From Anaerolineae bacterium (GTDB taxonomy: Bacteria > Chloroflexota > Anaerolineae > Anaerolineales > UBA4823): a DNA stretch of 64,000 nt. A program made the translations under genes and the position numbers. Under the pieces are notes generated by a model, which ran no database searches, was not told the DNA's origin, and saw nothing but the letters and a program-made list of their open reading frames with translations. Positions 34,867 through 43,960 of this stretch are shown here, in pieces. The stretch's first letter is position 1, and each line of letters opens with the position of its first letter. The stretch covers positions 1 to 64,000 of the forward strand of contig QEXX01000028.1 of NCBI GenBank assembly GCA_003130835.1. The letters are read 5' to 3'.

Positions 34867-35597
34867 AGCGCAGACTCGACCTTCTGCTGACCTTGCTTGC
34901 CCTAATTGGGCTTTGGCAACTGGCTGCCTGGCTGGTGCATCGCTCGATCCTACCCGACCCTATCACCGTCTTGGTTGCCTTTTGGCGCGAGCTAAGAGAC
35001 GATTTGCCAATGCATTTTGCAGCCAGCTTATGGCGCGTTTTAGCCAGCACAGCCCTAGCCATCTTCACTGCGGCGCCGGCTGGCTTGGTGCTCGGCCAAT
35101 CCAAGCGTTTGAATCGTCTCTTCTCTCCCCTGATCTATCTGCTCTATCCAATTCCGAAAGTCGTCTTTGTGCCCTTAGTGCTGCTCTTTTTGGGGTTAGG
35201 CGATGCGCCAAAGATCCTGATTATCTATCTCATCTTATTTTTCCAAATCTTGGTTTTGGTGCGCGACCAGGCGGCTGCCTTACGTCCCGAACTCCTGCTG
35301 AGCGTGCGCAGTTTGGGCGCCGGGCGGCGGGCATTGTTTCGTTTTGTCTATCTGCCGGCTAGCCTGCCGGCCATCCTGACCGCCCTGCGTCAATCGGTAG
35401 GCACGGCTGTAGCGGTTTTGTATGTAGCCGAACTCTACGCCACCCAACGCGGCTTGGGTTATTACATTTACATCAATGGTAGCACTTTTTTCGACTATCC
35501 TGCCATGTATGTCGGCATCCTCGCCATGAGCCTGTTGGGAGTTGGCTTATATAGCGGCGTGGATTATTTGGAGAAACGCTTGTGTAAGTGGATGTAA
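34863..35597 (+). CDS. ABC transporter permease (SsuC/TauC type)
   Basis: A 244-residue inner-membrane permease with about six helices. It overlaps the ATPase gene by ATGA. SLWRVLASTALAIFTAAPAG is the first conserved part, and the block after QAAALRPELLLSVRSLGAG contacts the ATPase. With the two preceding genes it makes a full importer. Confidence 0.9.
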   Translation: MKRRLDLLLTLLALIGLWQLAAWLVHRSILPDPITVLVAFWRELRDDLPMHFAASLWRVLASTALAIFTAAPAGLVLGQSKRLNRLFSPLIYLLYPIPKVVFVPLVLLFLGLGDAPKILIIYLILFFQILVLVRDQAAALRPELLLSVRSLGAGRRALFRFVYLPASLPAILTALRQSVGTAVAVLYVAELYATQRGLGYYIYINGSTFFDYPAMYVGILAMSLLGVGLYSGVDYLEKRLCKWM

Positions 35598-35606
35598 AGC
35601 GAAAGT

Positions 35607-35633
35607 CCCCTCTCCGTTGATGCAGGAGAGGGG
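35607..35633. terminator. Dispersed C/G hairpin acting as a bidirectional stop
   Basis: CCCCTCTCC (35607-35615) and GGAGAGGGG (35625-35633) pair perfectly. It stands between two converging genes and belongs to the same family as the hairpins at 41660, 52944, 58612 and 61735. Confidence 0.55.
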
Positions 35634-35676
35634 CTGAGGGGAAAACAACCGCAAATAAAAGGTAGCGTTGGAGAAT

Positions 35677-36900
35677 TTAGGGTTTGTGACCACCCGATCC
35701 GCTGCCGGGGGCAGGGTTGCCACCTGCGTTGCCGGGCTCAGGATTGCCACTCCCGCTGCCGGGATCGGTATTCCCCCCACCGCTGCCGGGCGCAGGGTTG
35801 CCACCTGCGTTGCCGGGCTCAGGATTGCCACTCCCACTGCCGGGCTCAGGGTTTCCACCGCCGCTGCCGGGATCAACGTTGCCCCCATCGCCACCTGAGC
35901 CGGAACCACCTCCACCACCCGAGTCAGGATTGCCGCCGCTGCCGGGTGCCGGATTGCCCTCTCCGCTTCCGGGCGCCGGGTTGCCCCCACTACCAGGCGC
36001 AGGGTTGCCTGTGCCTGTGCCAGGCGCCGGGTTGCCCCCACTGCCAGGCGCAGGGTTGCCTGTGCCTGTGCCGGGCGCCGGGTTGCCGCCGCTGCCGGGC
36101 ATAGGATTGCCGGGTGTTGGATTGCCCTGCGCGGGCGCATTCTGTTGCTCTTGAGTCTGGGTCTGGGTTCGCAGGCGTAAGCGCAGTTGTTGCAGATCGC
36201 CGGCGCATTCTTCCAGCAGGCGTAGGCGGGCTTGAATCATCTGGCGCACGCGTTCCATGACTTGTTGCGCAGACGGACTAGCCTGCTCAGGAAGTTGAAA
36301 GTGGGTTTGGAGCATCTCCTGCAGGCGGGTGCGAACGCGCTCCAATTGCAGATTGGCTTGTTCATCAGGTAAGTTAGCTGCCAAGTCCAGGGCACGCTGC
36401 AGTTGCTGTTGGGCGCGTTCCATAAGGGGTTCAGCAGGCGTTTGACCTTGCCGCAGCAGGGTTTGAATCTCTTCCAGCCTCCGCAGGGTAAATTGAAAGC
36501 TCAGCTCTGCCTGTTGCAGCGGGTCGCCCTGCGCCAAAGAGAGACGGGCATTCTCGCTGGCAAGTTTAAGGCCGTAGAGGGGCTGCTCGGGCAGGCTGTA
36601 CTGCGCAGCAGCCAGGGTTACCCCGCCGCCGCCCAAAACCAGAGAGGCAACCACTAAAATTGTCGTTAGCACACTGAACATCGGTTGAAACTCCTTTCGT
36701 CTCCATAGAGAAATGGGAATCAGATTCCACCCTTTATGACGCTGATCGGAGTCTTTGGATACGGGCGCAGCAAGGGATTTGGCTTGGTTCAAGAAGTGTT
36801 GCTTGGCAGCTTGTGCCCGTTCGGGGGAACGCCGAATTTCCTGTTGACGTAAGGCATCCAACCAGGGAGAAAGATCCTTCTCTTCAAAAGGTTGATTCAT
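35677..36900 (-). CDS. DUF5667-like membrane protein with Gly/Pro/Asn-rich tail
   Basis: A 407-residue protein encoded behind an ECF sigma gene and overlapping it by 17 bases. Residues 1-75 are cytosolic. One membrane helix follows ([20 protein letters not shown]), then an outer helical domain ([20 protein letters not shown], many Gln/Leu/Arg heptads, about 100-250). The last 150 residues are repeats of GNPAPGSG and variants. The first two parts match DUF5667, often found next to sigma factors. It may hold the sigma factor inactive until the outer part is stressed. The tail could reach into or bind the cell envelope. Confidence 0.7.
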   Translation of the reverse strand: MNQPFEEKDLSPWLDALRQQEIRRSPERAQAAKQHFLNQAKSLAAPVSKDSDQRHKGWNLIPISLWRRKEFQPMFSVLTTILVVASLVLGGGGVTLAAAQYSLPEQPLYGLKLASENARLSLAQGDPLQQAELSFQFTLRRLEEIQTLLRQGQTPAEPLMERAQQQLQRALDLAANLPDEQANLQLERVRTRLQEMLQTHFQLPEQASPSAQQVMERVRQMIQARLRLLEECAGDLQQLRLRLRTQTQTQEQQNAPAQGNPTPGNPMPGSGGNPAPGTGTGNPAPGSGGNPAPGTGTGNPAPGSGGNPAPGSGEGNPAPGSGGNPDSGGGGGSGSGGDGGNVDPGSGGGNPEPGSGSGNPEPGNAGGNPAPGSGGGNTDPGSGSGNPEPGNAGGNPAPGSGSGGHKP

Positions 36901-37447
36901 CGGAAATCTCCTTTTTCAATAACATGCGCCGCAGGGCTTGCAGGCCGCGATGTTGCAAGGCTTTGACCGCCGTTAGCGGTTTCTGCAGGGCTGCTGCAAT
37001 GCTCGCTTGATCCCATCCCTCGATGAAGTGCAACACAATCACCAGGCGTTGCTCGGCGGTTAGATGAGCCAAGGCAGCCCGAGCTTGCTCTTGTAACAGG
37101 CGACGTTCGCTTTCTTCATCCACCGCTTGCCGGGAGTCGGCCAGGCTTTCTTCCAAAATCTCTAACGGTTGACGTCCCTTTTGGCGGTAATAGTCTTGGA
37201 TCCAATTGTGGGCAATGCGGTAGAGATAGGGTTTTAGCTCGCGAATGGATTGATTGCCGTTGCGCAGGGCTTTTAAGTAGCGGAAGAAGGTTTCGGCAAC
37301 ACACTCTTCCGCCAAATCTTCATCGCCTAACAAACGCAAAGCAAAGGCGTAGATCGCCGGGCTATAGGTGTCATAGACCTCCGCCAGGGCTTGCTCGTCA
37401 AAGGTCATCTGTCGCTCTGGTCGGCGCTCTGTGGTTAGGAGGTGCAT
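36884..37447 (-). CDS. ECF-type RNA polymerase sigma factor
   Basis: 187 residues. Region 2 is seen in VYDTYSPAIYAFALRLLGDE and the following CVAETFFRYLKAL. Region 4 has QRLVIVLHFIEGWDQASIAA and AVKALQHRGLQALRRML. It probably serves cell-envelope genes and is controlled by the overlapping membrane protein gene. Confidence 0.9.
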   Translation of the reverse strand: MHLLTTERRPERQMTFDEQALAEVYDTYSPAIYAFALRLLGDEDLAEECVAETFFRYLKALRNGNQSIRELKPYLYRIAHNWIQDYYRQKGRQPLEILEESLADSRQAVDEESERRLLQEQARAALAHLTAEQRLVIVLHFIEGWDQASIAAALQKPLTAVKALQHRGLQALRRMLLKKEISDESTF

Positions 37448-37501
37448 CGTTATTTATTATGACGGGAAAAAAGCAAAAAAGATACCCTTGAAGGGCAATG
37501 A

Positions 37502-38578
37502 TTACCCCCAACACACGCGGTTACGCCCTTGCTGTTTGGCGGAATAGAGAGCGGTGTCTGCGCGCTTGATCAGGCTGTTTAGATCGTCACTTTGCTTGAA
37601 CAGCGTGCCACCGATCGAGATAGAGACTCGATCCTCGCCGAACGACATGTTTTCGACTTCAGTGCGCAGCCGCTCGGCTAACTGAACGGCTTGTTCGGTG
37701 GTTGATTTGCCTACTAATACCAGAAATTCTTCACCACCCCAGCGGGCGGCGAAGTCACTGGCGCGCAAATTACTTCGCAGGGTGAAGGCAAGGCGGCTGA
37801 GCAACACATCGCCCACATCGTGCCCATAGGTGTCGTTGAAGCACTTGAAATTGTCCAGGTCGATCAGCAGGACGGCAAAAGAGGTACGCGAGGCGATCCA
37901 ACTTTCGATCAAGTTCGAGAGCATGCGCCGGTTGGGTAACTGGGTCAGGTGGTCGATGTTGGCTTGCCATTCCCAATAACTTTTGGCACTTTGACTCTCC
38001 AGTAGATCGTCTTTGATTTTCGCTAGGATAAAAGCCAATAGCGCAAGGATGACAACACGGGTGTTCAAGCGAATCATCTCAATCAACCGCTCCATCTCAC
38101 CCGGATAGAGTCGCCATAGGCCACCCACGAAGGTTACTCCACTGTAACCGAGCGCAAAGCGCAAGGTGAGATGATGGTTTGCGATAATATACGCCAAGAG
38201 GAAAAGGAGCGCCGTCACCCAGTAGGTGGCTTCAAGCTCTTGCCATTGGGTGGTTAGATCTGTCAAGAACAAGAGGTAAAAATATTTGACCAAGAAGAAC
38301 AAACTTGTTGTAAACAGCATAAAATGTTCAATCCACTTCAGTGGAATCCGCTTCCAGAACAAAGCGATGACCCAGATTAGCGCAGCAGCAATGAGCCATG
38401 GATAACCATAACGAATAAAGAGGTTGGTATCGCGGTAAAAATACCACGCAAAGACTATAGAGGGTAAAGCCACGATTAACGCCAGCTTGTAAAGACGGCG
38501 TTTGCGTTCTTCTAGCTTTATGGTCAGGTCTGGAAAGTCCGCTGCGGATTGACTGGGTGGGGGAACTCTTCTTTCCAT
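37502..38578 (-). CDS. Membrane-bound GGDEF diguanylate cyclase
   Basis: The ATG at 38578 follows AAAAGGAG; a longer reading from 38827 has no such site. 358 residues. Six to seven hydrophobic segments (about 35-185) are followed by a GGDEF domain with DHLTQLPNRRML, DNFKCFNDTYGHDVGD, RWGGEEFLVLVG and DTALYSAKQQGRN. The signature is GGEEF, an active form. RASD five residues before it fits the inhibitory I-site. It would make cyclic di-GMP in response to an unknown membrane signal. Confidence 0.88.
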   Translation of the reverse strand: MERRVPPPSQSAADFPDLTIKLEERKRRLYKLALIVALPSIVFAWYFYRDTNLFIRYGYPWLIAAALIWVIALFWKRIPLKWIEHFMLFTTSLFFLVKYFYLLFLTDLTTQWQELEATYWVTALLFLLAYIIANHHLTLRFALGYSGVTFVGGLWRLYPGEMERLIEMIRLNTRVVILALLAFILAKIKDDLLESQSAKSYWEWQANIDHLTQLPNRRMLSNLIESWIASRTSFAVLLIDLDNFKCFNDTYGHDVGDVLLSRLAFTLRSNLRASDFAARWGGEEFLVLVGKSTTEQAVQLAERLRTEVENMSFGEDRVSISIGGTLFKQSDDLNSLIKRADTALYSAKQQGRNRVCWG

Positions 38579-38937
38579 TTCTCCTTTTGCCAAATGAGTC
38601 GCTATCCTAAGGACAAGCCTTCTTCTGATCACCCTGAACATCCAGGCTATTAAGTTAGCTTCAGTTTGGGGGAAAATTCGCCGAGCGGGATAATGGCGAG
38701 CTGAGCCTAAACGTCTTAAGAACCCGGACAGGCTAAAGGCATTTGGTTCAGTTCGCCTGTCGAAGAGGCAATGCTTTTTCCAGCAAACGGATGCTAAGCG
38801 ATAAGCACGGTTGCTTGGTGTGATCAAATTCTATTGGCAGTGCACATTTTATAATGTTTCTGCTCAGATTTCAATAGCTGGAAACAGATTCTGGGATTAA
38901 AATGGGATAAAAAACCAAACCAAAAGGAACCCCCCTC

Positions 38938-40371
38938 ATGAACCTAACCGCCCAACTCTTGAATGACGATGAGATCCGGCGCGTTCACCAACAGAGCCTG
39001 CGCATCTTGGCAGAGGTTGGCGTGCGCTTTCACGGCGACAAAGCTTTGCCGCTCTTGAAAGCTAACGGAGTGAAAGTTGATCAGGATAGGAGGATTGCCT
39101 ACCTGCCAGCCGAGATGGTAGCCCACGCCCTGCACACGGCTCCAAAGTCCTTTACCCTAGGGGCACGCAATGCAGCCTACAACTTTCCCCTGCCCGCCTC
39201 CGCTTCGCGCTATGCGATGGACGGCACCGGCTCGTTTATGATGGATTTCAACACAGGGGAGCGCCGCTATGGGATTGCCCAAGATATTGCCGATGCCATG
39301 CGCGTCTTTCAAGCTGCCGACCTTGGTGTGCTGGCGTGGCCACCGGTCTGCGCTTCGGATGCTCCGGCCCCTTCACGCCCGCTGCATGAATTTTTTACCA
39401 TGATTCAATACACCTCGAAGCACGCCCAACACGAATTGCATAACGTCCGACAGGTGCCCTATCTGGTCAAAGGTTTGGAAGCTGTGGCAGGCTCGGCCGA
39501 TGCCTTACGGGAGAAGCATTGGTTTTCGTTGATCTACTGCCCGGTTGCGCCGCTTACCCACGATGGCGCCATGCTGGACGCTTATTTGGAGCTGGGCGAA
39601 GCCGGCTTGCCGGTGATGATTATGCCCATGCCGGTCAATGGCACCACCGGGCCGGCTAGCCTGTTTTCCAACATTGCCTTAGCCAACGCCGAAACCCTCT
39701 CGGCGATGGTGGTTTTTCAGTTAGCGCATCCCGGGCGCCCGCTGATCTACAGCAGCGCGACCGGGAACATCGACTTTCGCAGCGGCGCCTACCTAGCCGG
39801 CACACCGGAAATGGGGTTGCAATCGGCAGCCCTAGTGCAAATGGGGCGCTTCTACGGATTGCCGGCCACCTCGGCCGGAATGGTCTCGGATGCCAAGGAG
39901 ATTGGCCCCGAAGCCGTAATTGAGAAGATGCTCACCACATTGCCCAGCTTGTTGGTCGGTTCGGATATCATTGTAGGCTATGGAGAGGTAGAGAGCGATC
40001 AGACTCTGTATTTGGAGCAAATTCTGGTCGATAATGAGATCGCTCACTGGTTAGAACGCTTGGTGCAGGGCGTAGATACTTGCCCGGAAAGAGATTTATT
40101 CGCCGAGATCGCCAATGTCGGACCGGGCGGGCATTTCTTGAAGACCAAAAGCACGCACGCCGCCGCCCGCAGCCGTGAGTTCTACAAGCCCAATTATCTC
40201 TATCGCGCTTCTTACGAAAGTTGGTTAGAGCTTGGCAAGCCGAGCCTATACAGCCAAGCGCGCAGGAAAGTCGCCGAGCTCTTAGCTGCCCCCTTGGTCG
40301 ATCCTTTGCCCGATGAGGTGATCGGTGAACTGCAAGACATCCTGCGCCGCGCCGATGGAGAATTACAATGA
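38938..40371 (+). CDS. MttB-family methyltransferase without pyrrolysine
   Basis: A 477-residue protein of the trimethylamine methyltransferase superfamily. VHQQSLRILAEVGVRFHGD is the usual opening, then YAMDGTGSFMMD, FTMIQYTSKHAQHE and TTGPASLFSNIALANAETL. There is no in-frame amber codon, so it belongs to the wider MtgB/MtpB/MtcB-like group acting on quaternary amines such as betaines, not to true MttB. No corrinoid gene is adjacent; the carriers at 10950 and 15944 are the nearest. Confidence 0.85.
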   Translation: MNLTAQLLNDDEIRRVHQQSLRILAEVGVRFHGDKALPLLKANGVKVDQDRRIAYLPAEMVAHALHTAPKSFTLGARNAAYNFPLPASASRYAMDGTGSFMMDFNTGERRYGIAQDIADAMRVFQAADLGVLAWPPVCASDAPAPSRPLHEFFTMIQYTSKHAQHELHNVRQVPYLVKGLEAVAGSADALREKHWFSLIYCPVAPLTHDGAMLDAYLELGEAGLPVMIMPMPVNGTTGPASLFSNIALANAETLSAMVVFQLAHPGRPLIYSSATGNIDFRSGAYLAGTPEMGLQSAALVQMGRFYGLPATSAGMVSDAKEIGPEAVIEKMLTTLPSLLVGSDIIVGYGEVESDQTLYLEQILVDNEIAHWLERLVQGVDTCPERDLFAEIANVGPGGHFLKTKSTHAAARSREFYKPNYLYRASYESWLELGKPSLYSQARRKVAELLAAPLVDPLPDEVIGELQDILRRADGELQ

Positions 40372-40422
40372 GGGCAGGAGTTTATCGATCCTCTCATCCT
40401 TCTCAAAACGAGGACACCGTTC

Positions 40423-41505
40423 ATGCCTGAAATGATGCGTTTAGGAATTATTGGCTTTCCGCAATCGGGTAAGACGACCCTATTCAACGCCTTGACCGGC
40501 GAAAACCGTCCCGTTCACCTGGGTGGCGGCAGATTGGAAACCCAATTGGCAGTGGTAAACGTGCCGGACGACCGCCTCGACCGCTTGGCAGCCTTGTTTC
40601 GCCCGCAAAAGGTCACCCCGGCTAAGGTTGCCTTTACCGACATTGGTGGTTTGGAGAGTGGCGCAGCCCAGAAAGGACTGCCCGGCGCCCTGCTTAACCA
40701 GCTCAGTTCGATGGATGGTTTTGTGCACGTCTTGCGCTGTTTTGAGGAAGCGCGTGTGCCGCACAGTCTAGGCTCGGTGGATGCCCGCCGCGATTGGAAG
40801 CAGATGGAAGCCGAATTCATGCTCTATGATTTGCTGATCATCGAGCGCCGCTTGGAACGCCTGAACGAAGAGTTGCGCAAGGGTGGCGGCCGGCCGCGCA
40901 GTGAAATCGAGCGCGAACAAGGTTTGCTGGAGAGGCTGCGCCAATCCTTAGAAGCGGAGCAGCCCCTGCGCCGTCTGAACTTGGACGATGAGCAGCACCG
41001 CCTGATCAGCAGTTTTGCTTTCCTCTCCCTAAAGCCGACCTTACTCGTGCTCAATTTAGGGGAAGGACAGCCGCCTCCGCCTTGGCAAGCCGAGCATCCC
41101 GCCGAAGCGGTCATCGCCTTGCAGGGCAAGCTGGAAATGGAATTGGCGCAAATGCCGCCCGACGAAGCGCAGGTCTTTCAGGAGATGTACGGCATCCAAG
41201 AGTTGAGCCTGCCGCGCCTGATTCGGCAAGCCTATGCCTTGTTGGGTTTACAAACCTTCTTCACGGTGGGGGAAGACGAAGTGCGCGCCTGGCAGGTGCG
41301 GCGGGGAGCAACAGCTCAAGAAGCCGCCGGCGTGATTCACACCGACTTGATGCGCGGTTTCATTCGCGCCGAAGTGATCGGTTATAAGGAACTGCTCGAA
41401 GCCGGCGGTTGGAACGAAGCGCGGGCAAAGGGCTGGATTCGCCTGGAAGGAAAAGACTATCGCCTGCAAGAAGGGGAGATCATGCACGTGCGCGCCGCAG
41501 CCTAA
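40423..41505 (+). CDS. YchF/OLA1-like GTPase
   Basis: A 360-residue P-loop protein. G1 is GFPQSGKTT and the G3-like block is DIGGLESGA. After the G domain come a coiled segment (about 140-190) and a C-terminal TGS-like domain with TFFTVGEDEVRAWQVRRGAT, HTDLMRGFIRAEVIGYKELL and GKDYRLQEGEIMHVR, as in YchF. G4 is replaced by VLNLGE, as in YchF-type proteins with loose nucleotide preference. Probably binds ribosomes. Confidence 0.85.
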   Translation: MPEMMRLGIIGFPQSGKTTLFNALTGENRPVHLGGGRLETQLAVVNVPDDRLDRLAALFRPQKVTPAKVAFTDIGGLESGAAQKGLPGALLNQLSSMDGFVHVLRCFEEARVPHSLGSVDARRDWKQMEAEFMLYDLLIIERRLERLNEELRKGGGRPRSEIEREQGLLERLRQSLEAEQPLRRLNLDDEQHRLISSFAFLSLKPTLLVLNLGEGQPPPPWQAEHPAEAVIALQGKLEMELAQMPPDEAQVFQEMYGIQELSLPRLIRQAYALLGLQTFFTVGEDEVRAWQVRRGATAQEAAGVIHTDLMRGFIRAEVIGYKELLEAGGWNEARAKGWIRLEGKDYRLQEGEIMHVRAAA

Positions 41506-41790
41506 GGCGAGGCATCCAGCTAGAGTTCGTTATCTGGCAAATTGAGTCTGTCGAAACCGGCTGGGTGGGTCTCGGTCCGGGCTACCGCCCTACTCGACCC
41601 ACGGGCAAGGCGCGCTTTGAGTAGCGCGCCAGCGAGCGTACTGAAACCCGCCAGGCTCGCCTCTCCCCTCGTTGGAGAGGGGCTGGGGGTGAGGGCATTC
41701 CCCGTAAGCTTGGGTGGACGTCCTTGTCCACCCTGCGCTAGACGGGCAGCGTTATGAATCAGCCTCTCGCTGGACAGCTCTCCTTAACCC
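41506..41790. repeat. Repeat-filled gap
   Basis: Holds a C/G hairpin (41655-41697, CCTCTCC/GGAGAGG) and a GGGTGGAC/GTCCACCC hairpin (41712-41733), plus a stretch like the GGGTTTCGACA family (41545-41650). No gene was found. The first hairpin may end the YchF-like transcript. Confidence 0.6.
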
Positions 41791-41819
41791 TTGACAAAAC
41801 GCGTCAGTTTATATACAAT
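41791..41819 (+). promoter_or_regulatory. Consensus promoter of the YtrA-like operon
   Basis: TTGACA (41791-41796) and TACAAT (41814-41819) are 17 bases apart. The -10 box is part of the first copy of the octamer repeat. Confidence 0.75.
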
Positions 41820-41860
41820 GATACAAAGATACAATAATACAATCATACAAAGATACAATC
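41813..41860 (+). repeat. Six tandem 8-bp repeats (ATACAANN) over the promoter
   Basis: ATACAA starts at 41813, 41821, 41829, 41837, 41845 and 41853, exactly eight bases apart; the last two bases vary (TG, AG, TA, TC, AG, TC). The tract covers the -10 box, the expected start site and the leader up to the ribosome site. It could be an array of operators for the regulator encoded next, and it could also change length by slippage. Confidence 0.85.
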
Positions 41861-41872
41861 CGAGGAGGTTGA

Positions 41873-42304
41873 TTGGGAAGGTTATCTGATCTGGTCATCG
41901 ATTTTCGCTCTGGGCAGCCGATCTATCTGCAGATTGTTGAGCAAATCCGCCAAAAGGTTGCCAACGGCGAGCTGAAGCCCGGCGATCAATTGCCCACCGT
42001 GCGCCAACTGGCGGCTGAACTGCGCGTCAACTTTAACACCGTGGCGCGTGCCTACCGCCTGTTGGATGAAGCTGGGCTGATCTCCACCCAACACGGGCGC
42101 GGCACCTACATTTGGGAGACCCCCTCCCCCGAAATGGTGCGGACGATTCGCCGCCAAGGCCTCGAGAGCCTGACCCGGCGCTACTTGGCTGCGGCTGCTC
42201 AGCTCGGCTGTGCGCCCCAAGAGATCGCCGAACAGGTCAACCAGATGTTGCAACAGTGGATAGAAAACGGAGAACTTCCCGACCCCGAACCCCATGAAGC
42301 ATGA
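41873..42304 (+). CDS. GntR/YtrA-family regulator
   Basis: 143 residues from a TTG start behind GAGGAGG; no ATG or GTG suits. Residues 8-75 are a winged helix (GQPIYLQIVEQIRQKVANGE, PGDQLPTVRQLAAELRVNF, GRGTYIWE). The short helical C-terminus is of the YtrA type, a group often controlling transporter or antibiotic-stress operons. It is first in the operon and probably controls itself through the octamers at 41813-41860. Confidence 0.85.
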   Translation: MGRLSDLVIDFRSGQPIYLQIVEQIRQKVANGELKPGDQLPTVRQLAAELRVNFNTVARAYRLLDEAGLISTQHGRGTYIWETPSPEMVRTIRRQGLESLTRRYLAAAAQLGCAPQEIAEQVNQMLQQWIENGELPDPEPHEA

Positions 42305-42319
42305 GAGACGAGGTGTAGA

Positions 42320-43246
42320 ATGGAAAGAAAAGGAGAAAAGACCACTCGACTAAATTATTATCGCATTCCCCCCTTTGCCATCGTCATCGCCATAACGGTC
42401 ATGGGCATCGGCATGCTGATTGCCTACCTGCTGGATCGCTTGACCCCGCTCAGTGAGGACGTCAGCGGCGGTGTCTTAGCCCTCTTCGTCTTGCTGGGCA
42501 TCTTTTTGCTCTACGGGATCAAAGTTGCCAATCAGTGGGAAAAGGCGATCGTGCTGCGCTTTGGACGGTTCAAAAAGCTGGCTGGACCCGGCTTGTTCTG
42601 GGTGACGCCGGTGGTTGAGAGCATCGCCAATTGGATTGACCACCGCGTGATGGTCACACCCTTCAGCGCCGAAAAAACGCTGACCAAGGATACCGTGCCG
42701 GTGGATGTGGATGCCGTGTTGTTCTGGATGGTTTGGGATGCCGAAAAGGCTGCCCTAGAAGTGGAAGATTATCGCATGGCGATTGCGTGGGCAGCCCAAA
42801 CCGCCTTGCGCGAGGTGATTGGGCAGATGTACCTAGCTGATATTCTGGTCGGGCGGGCGAAGATGGACGCCGACCTGCAGCGCATCATCGATGAACGCAC
42901 CACCCCCTGGGGGGTCACCGTCCAATCGGTCGAGATCCGTGATATCGTTATCCCGCAAGACCTCGAAGAGGCGATGAGCCGTCAGGCGCAAGCCGAACGC
43001 GAGCGGCAGGCGCGCGTCATCCTCGGCGAATCGGAAAAACAGATTGCCGCCTCCTTTGCCGAAGCCTCGCAGGCGTATCTGAACAACCCAACCGCCCTGC
43101 ACCTGCGCGCCATGAATATGCTCTTCGAGGGCTTGAAAGAAAAAGGCGCCTTGATCATCGTGCCGAGCAGTGCCGTGGACACGATGAACTTGGGCGGGCT
43201 GAGCGGCTTGGCCGCGCTGGCAAAAGACCAGACCAGCCAAGCCTAA
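42320..43246 (+). CDS. SPFH-domain protein (stomatin/slipin-like)
   Basis: 308 residues. Two hydrophobic segments at the N-terminus (FAIVIAITVMGIGMLIAYLL and LALFVLLGIFLLYG) are followed by the SPFH fold: NQWEKAIVLRFGRFKKLAGP, VPVDVDAVLFWMVWDAEKA, GVTVQSVEIRDIVIPQDLE and an Ala/Glu/Gln coiled-coil. Slipins make membrane scaffolds. Here it is between the YtrA-like and SdpI-like genes. Confidence 0.88.
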   Translation: MERKGEKTTRLNYYRIPPFAIVIAITVMGIGMLIAYLLDRLTPLSEDVSGGVLALFVLLGIFLLYGIKVANQWEKAIVLRFGRFKKLAGPGLFWVTPVVESIANWIDHRVMVTPFSAEKTLTKDTVPVDVDAVLFWMVWDAEKAALEVEDYRMAIAWAAQTALREVIGQMYLADILVGRAKMDADLQRIIDERTTPWGVTVQSVEIRDIVIPQDLEEAMSRQAQAERERQARVILGESEKQIAASFAEASQAYLNNPTALHLRAMNMLFEGLKEKGALIIVPSSAVDTMNLGGLSGLAALAKDQTSQA

Positions 43247-43282
43247 AGCCGCTCTCCCCATTTGCTCTGGAAGGAGTACAAG

Positions 43283-43960
43283 ATGTCAACCCGTATGACT
43301 TTGATCCTCATCGTCGTCATGCTCTTAGCGGCCATGGTGAGCGGCTGGCTGCTGTGGGATCGCCTGCCTGCTCAAATGGCTTCGCACTGGAACGCCGCCG
43401 ATGAAGTGGATGGATATCTGCCGCGCTTTTGGGGTGTTTTTCTGATGCCGATCCTCACCCTCGTCATGGCAGCTTTGTTTTTGGTCATCCCGCGCATTGA
43501 TCCCCTGCGCGACAATATCGCCCGCTTTCGCGGTGTGTTCAATTGGTTTATTGTGATCGTAATCGCTTTTCTACTCTACGTGTACGCGCTAACCTTGATA
43601 TATAACTTAGGAATTCCCTTTCGCATGAGTCGCATGATGTTGCCGGCCATGGGCGTCTTACTGTACTTTGCCGGCGAATTGGTGCGCCAAGCCAGGCGCA
43701 ACTGGTTCATCGGCATCCGCACACCGTGGACACTCAGCGACGAACGCGTGTGGGCAGAAACCCACCGCTTCGGCAGCCTTTTATTCAAAGCGGCGGGGGT
43801 GTTGATTTTCATTAGCGCCTTCTTGCCCGGCAGTGCGGCTTGGGTGGTGTTGGGGATGGTGTTGCTGATCGCCTTTGTGCCGTTGGGGTATTCTTATTGG
43901 CTCTATGAACGCTACCGCAGAGAAGCGTGCACTCCGCAGGGAAAGGAGGAGAGGGAATGA
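43283..43960 (+). CDS. SdpI/DUF1648-like membrane protein
   Basis: The ATG at 43283 follows GGAAGGAG. 225 residues with about six helices. The DUF1648 block is LPAQMASHWNAADEVDGYLP, and NWFIGIRTPWTLSDERVW is the SdpI block. In Bacillus, SdpI gives immunity to the SdpC toxin and acts as a signalling receptor. The role here is inferred only. Confidence 0.85.
   Translation: MSTRMTLILIVVMLLAAMVSGWLLWDRLPAQMASHWNAADEVDGYLPRFWGVFLMPILTLVMAALFLVIPRIDPLRDNIARFRGVFNWFIVIVIAFLLYVYALTLIYNLGIPFRMSRMMLPAMGVLLYFAGELVRQARRNWFIGIRTPWTLSDERVWAETHRFGSLLFKAAGVLIFISAFLPGSAAWVVLGMVLLIAFVPLGYSYWLYERYRREACTPQGKEERE

Noticed and set aside
35668-36154. Plus-strand frames rich in LPGSGLP or [10 protein letters not shown]
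   Set aside because: Antisense to the Gly/Pro/Asn tail of the DUF5667-like gene; repeats on one strand open frames on the other.
38938-40371. Pyrrolysine in the MttB-family protein
   Set aside because: The frame is open throughout with no internal TAG, and no pyl genes are seen.
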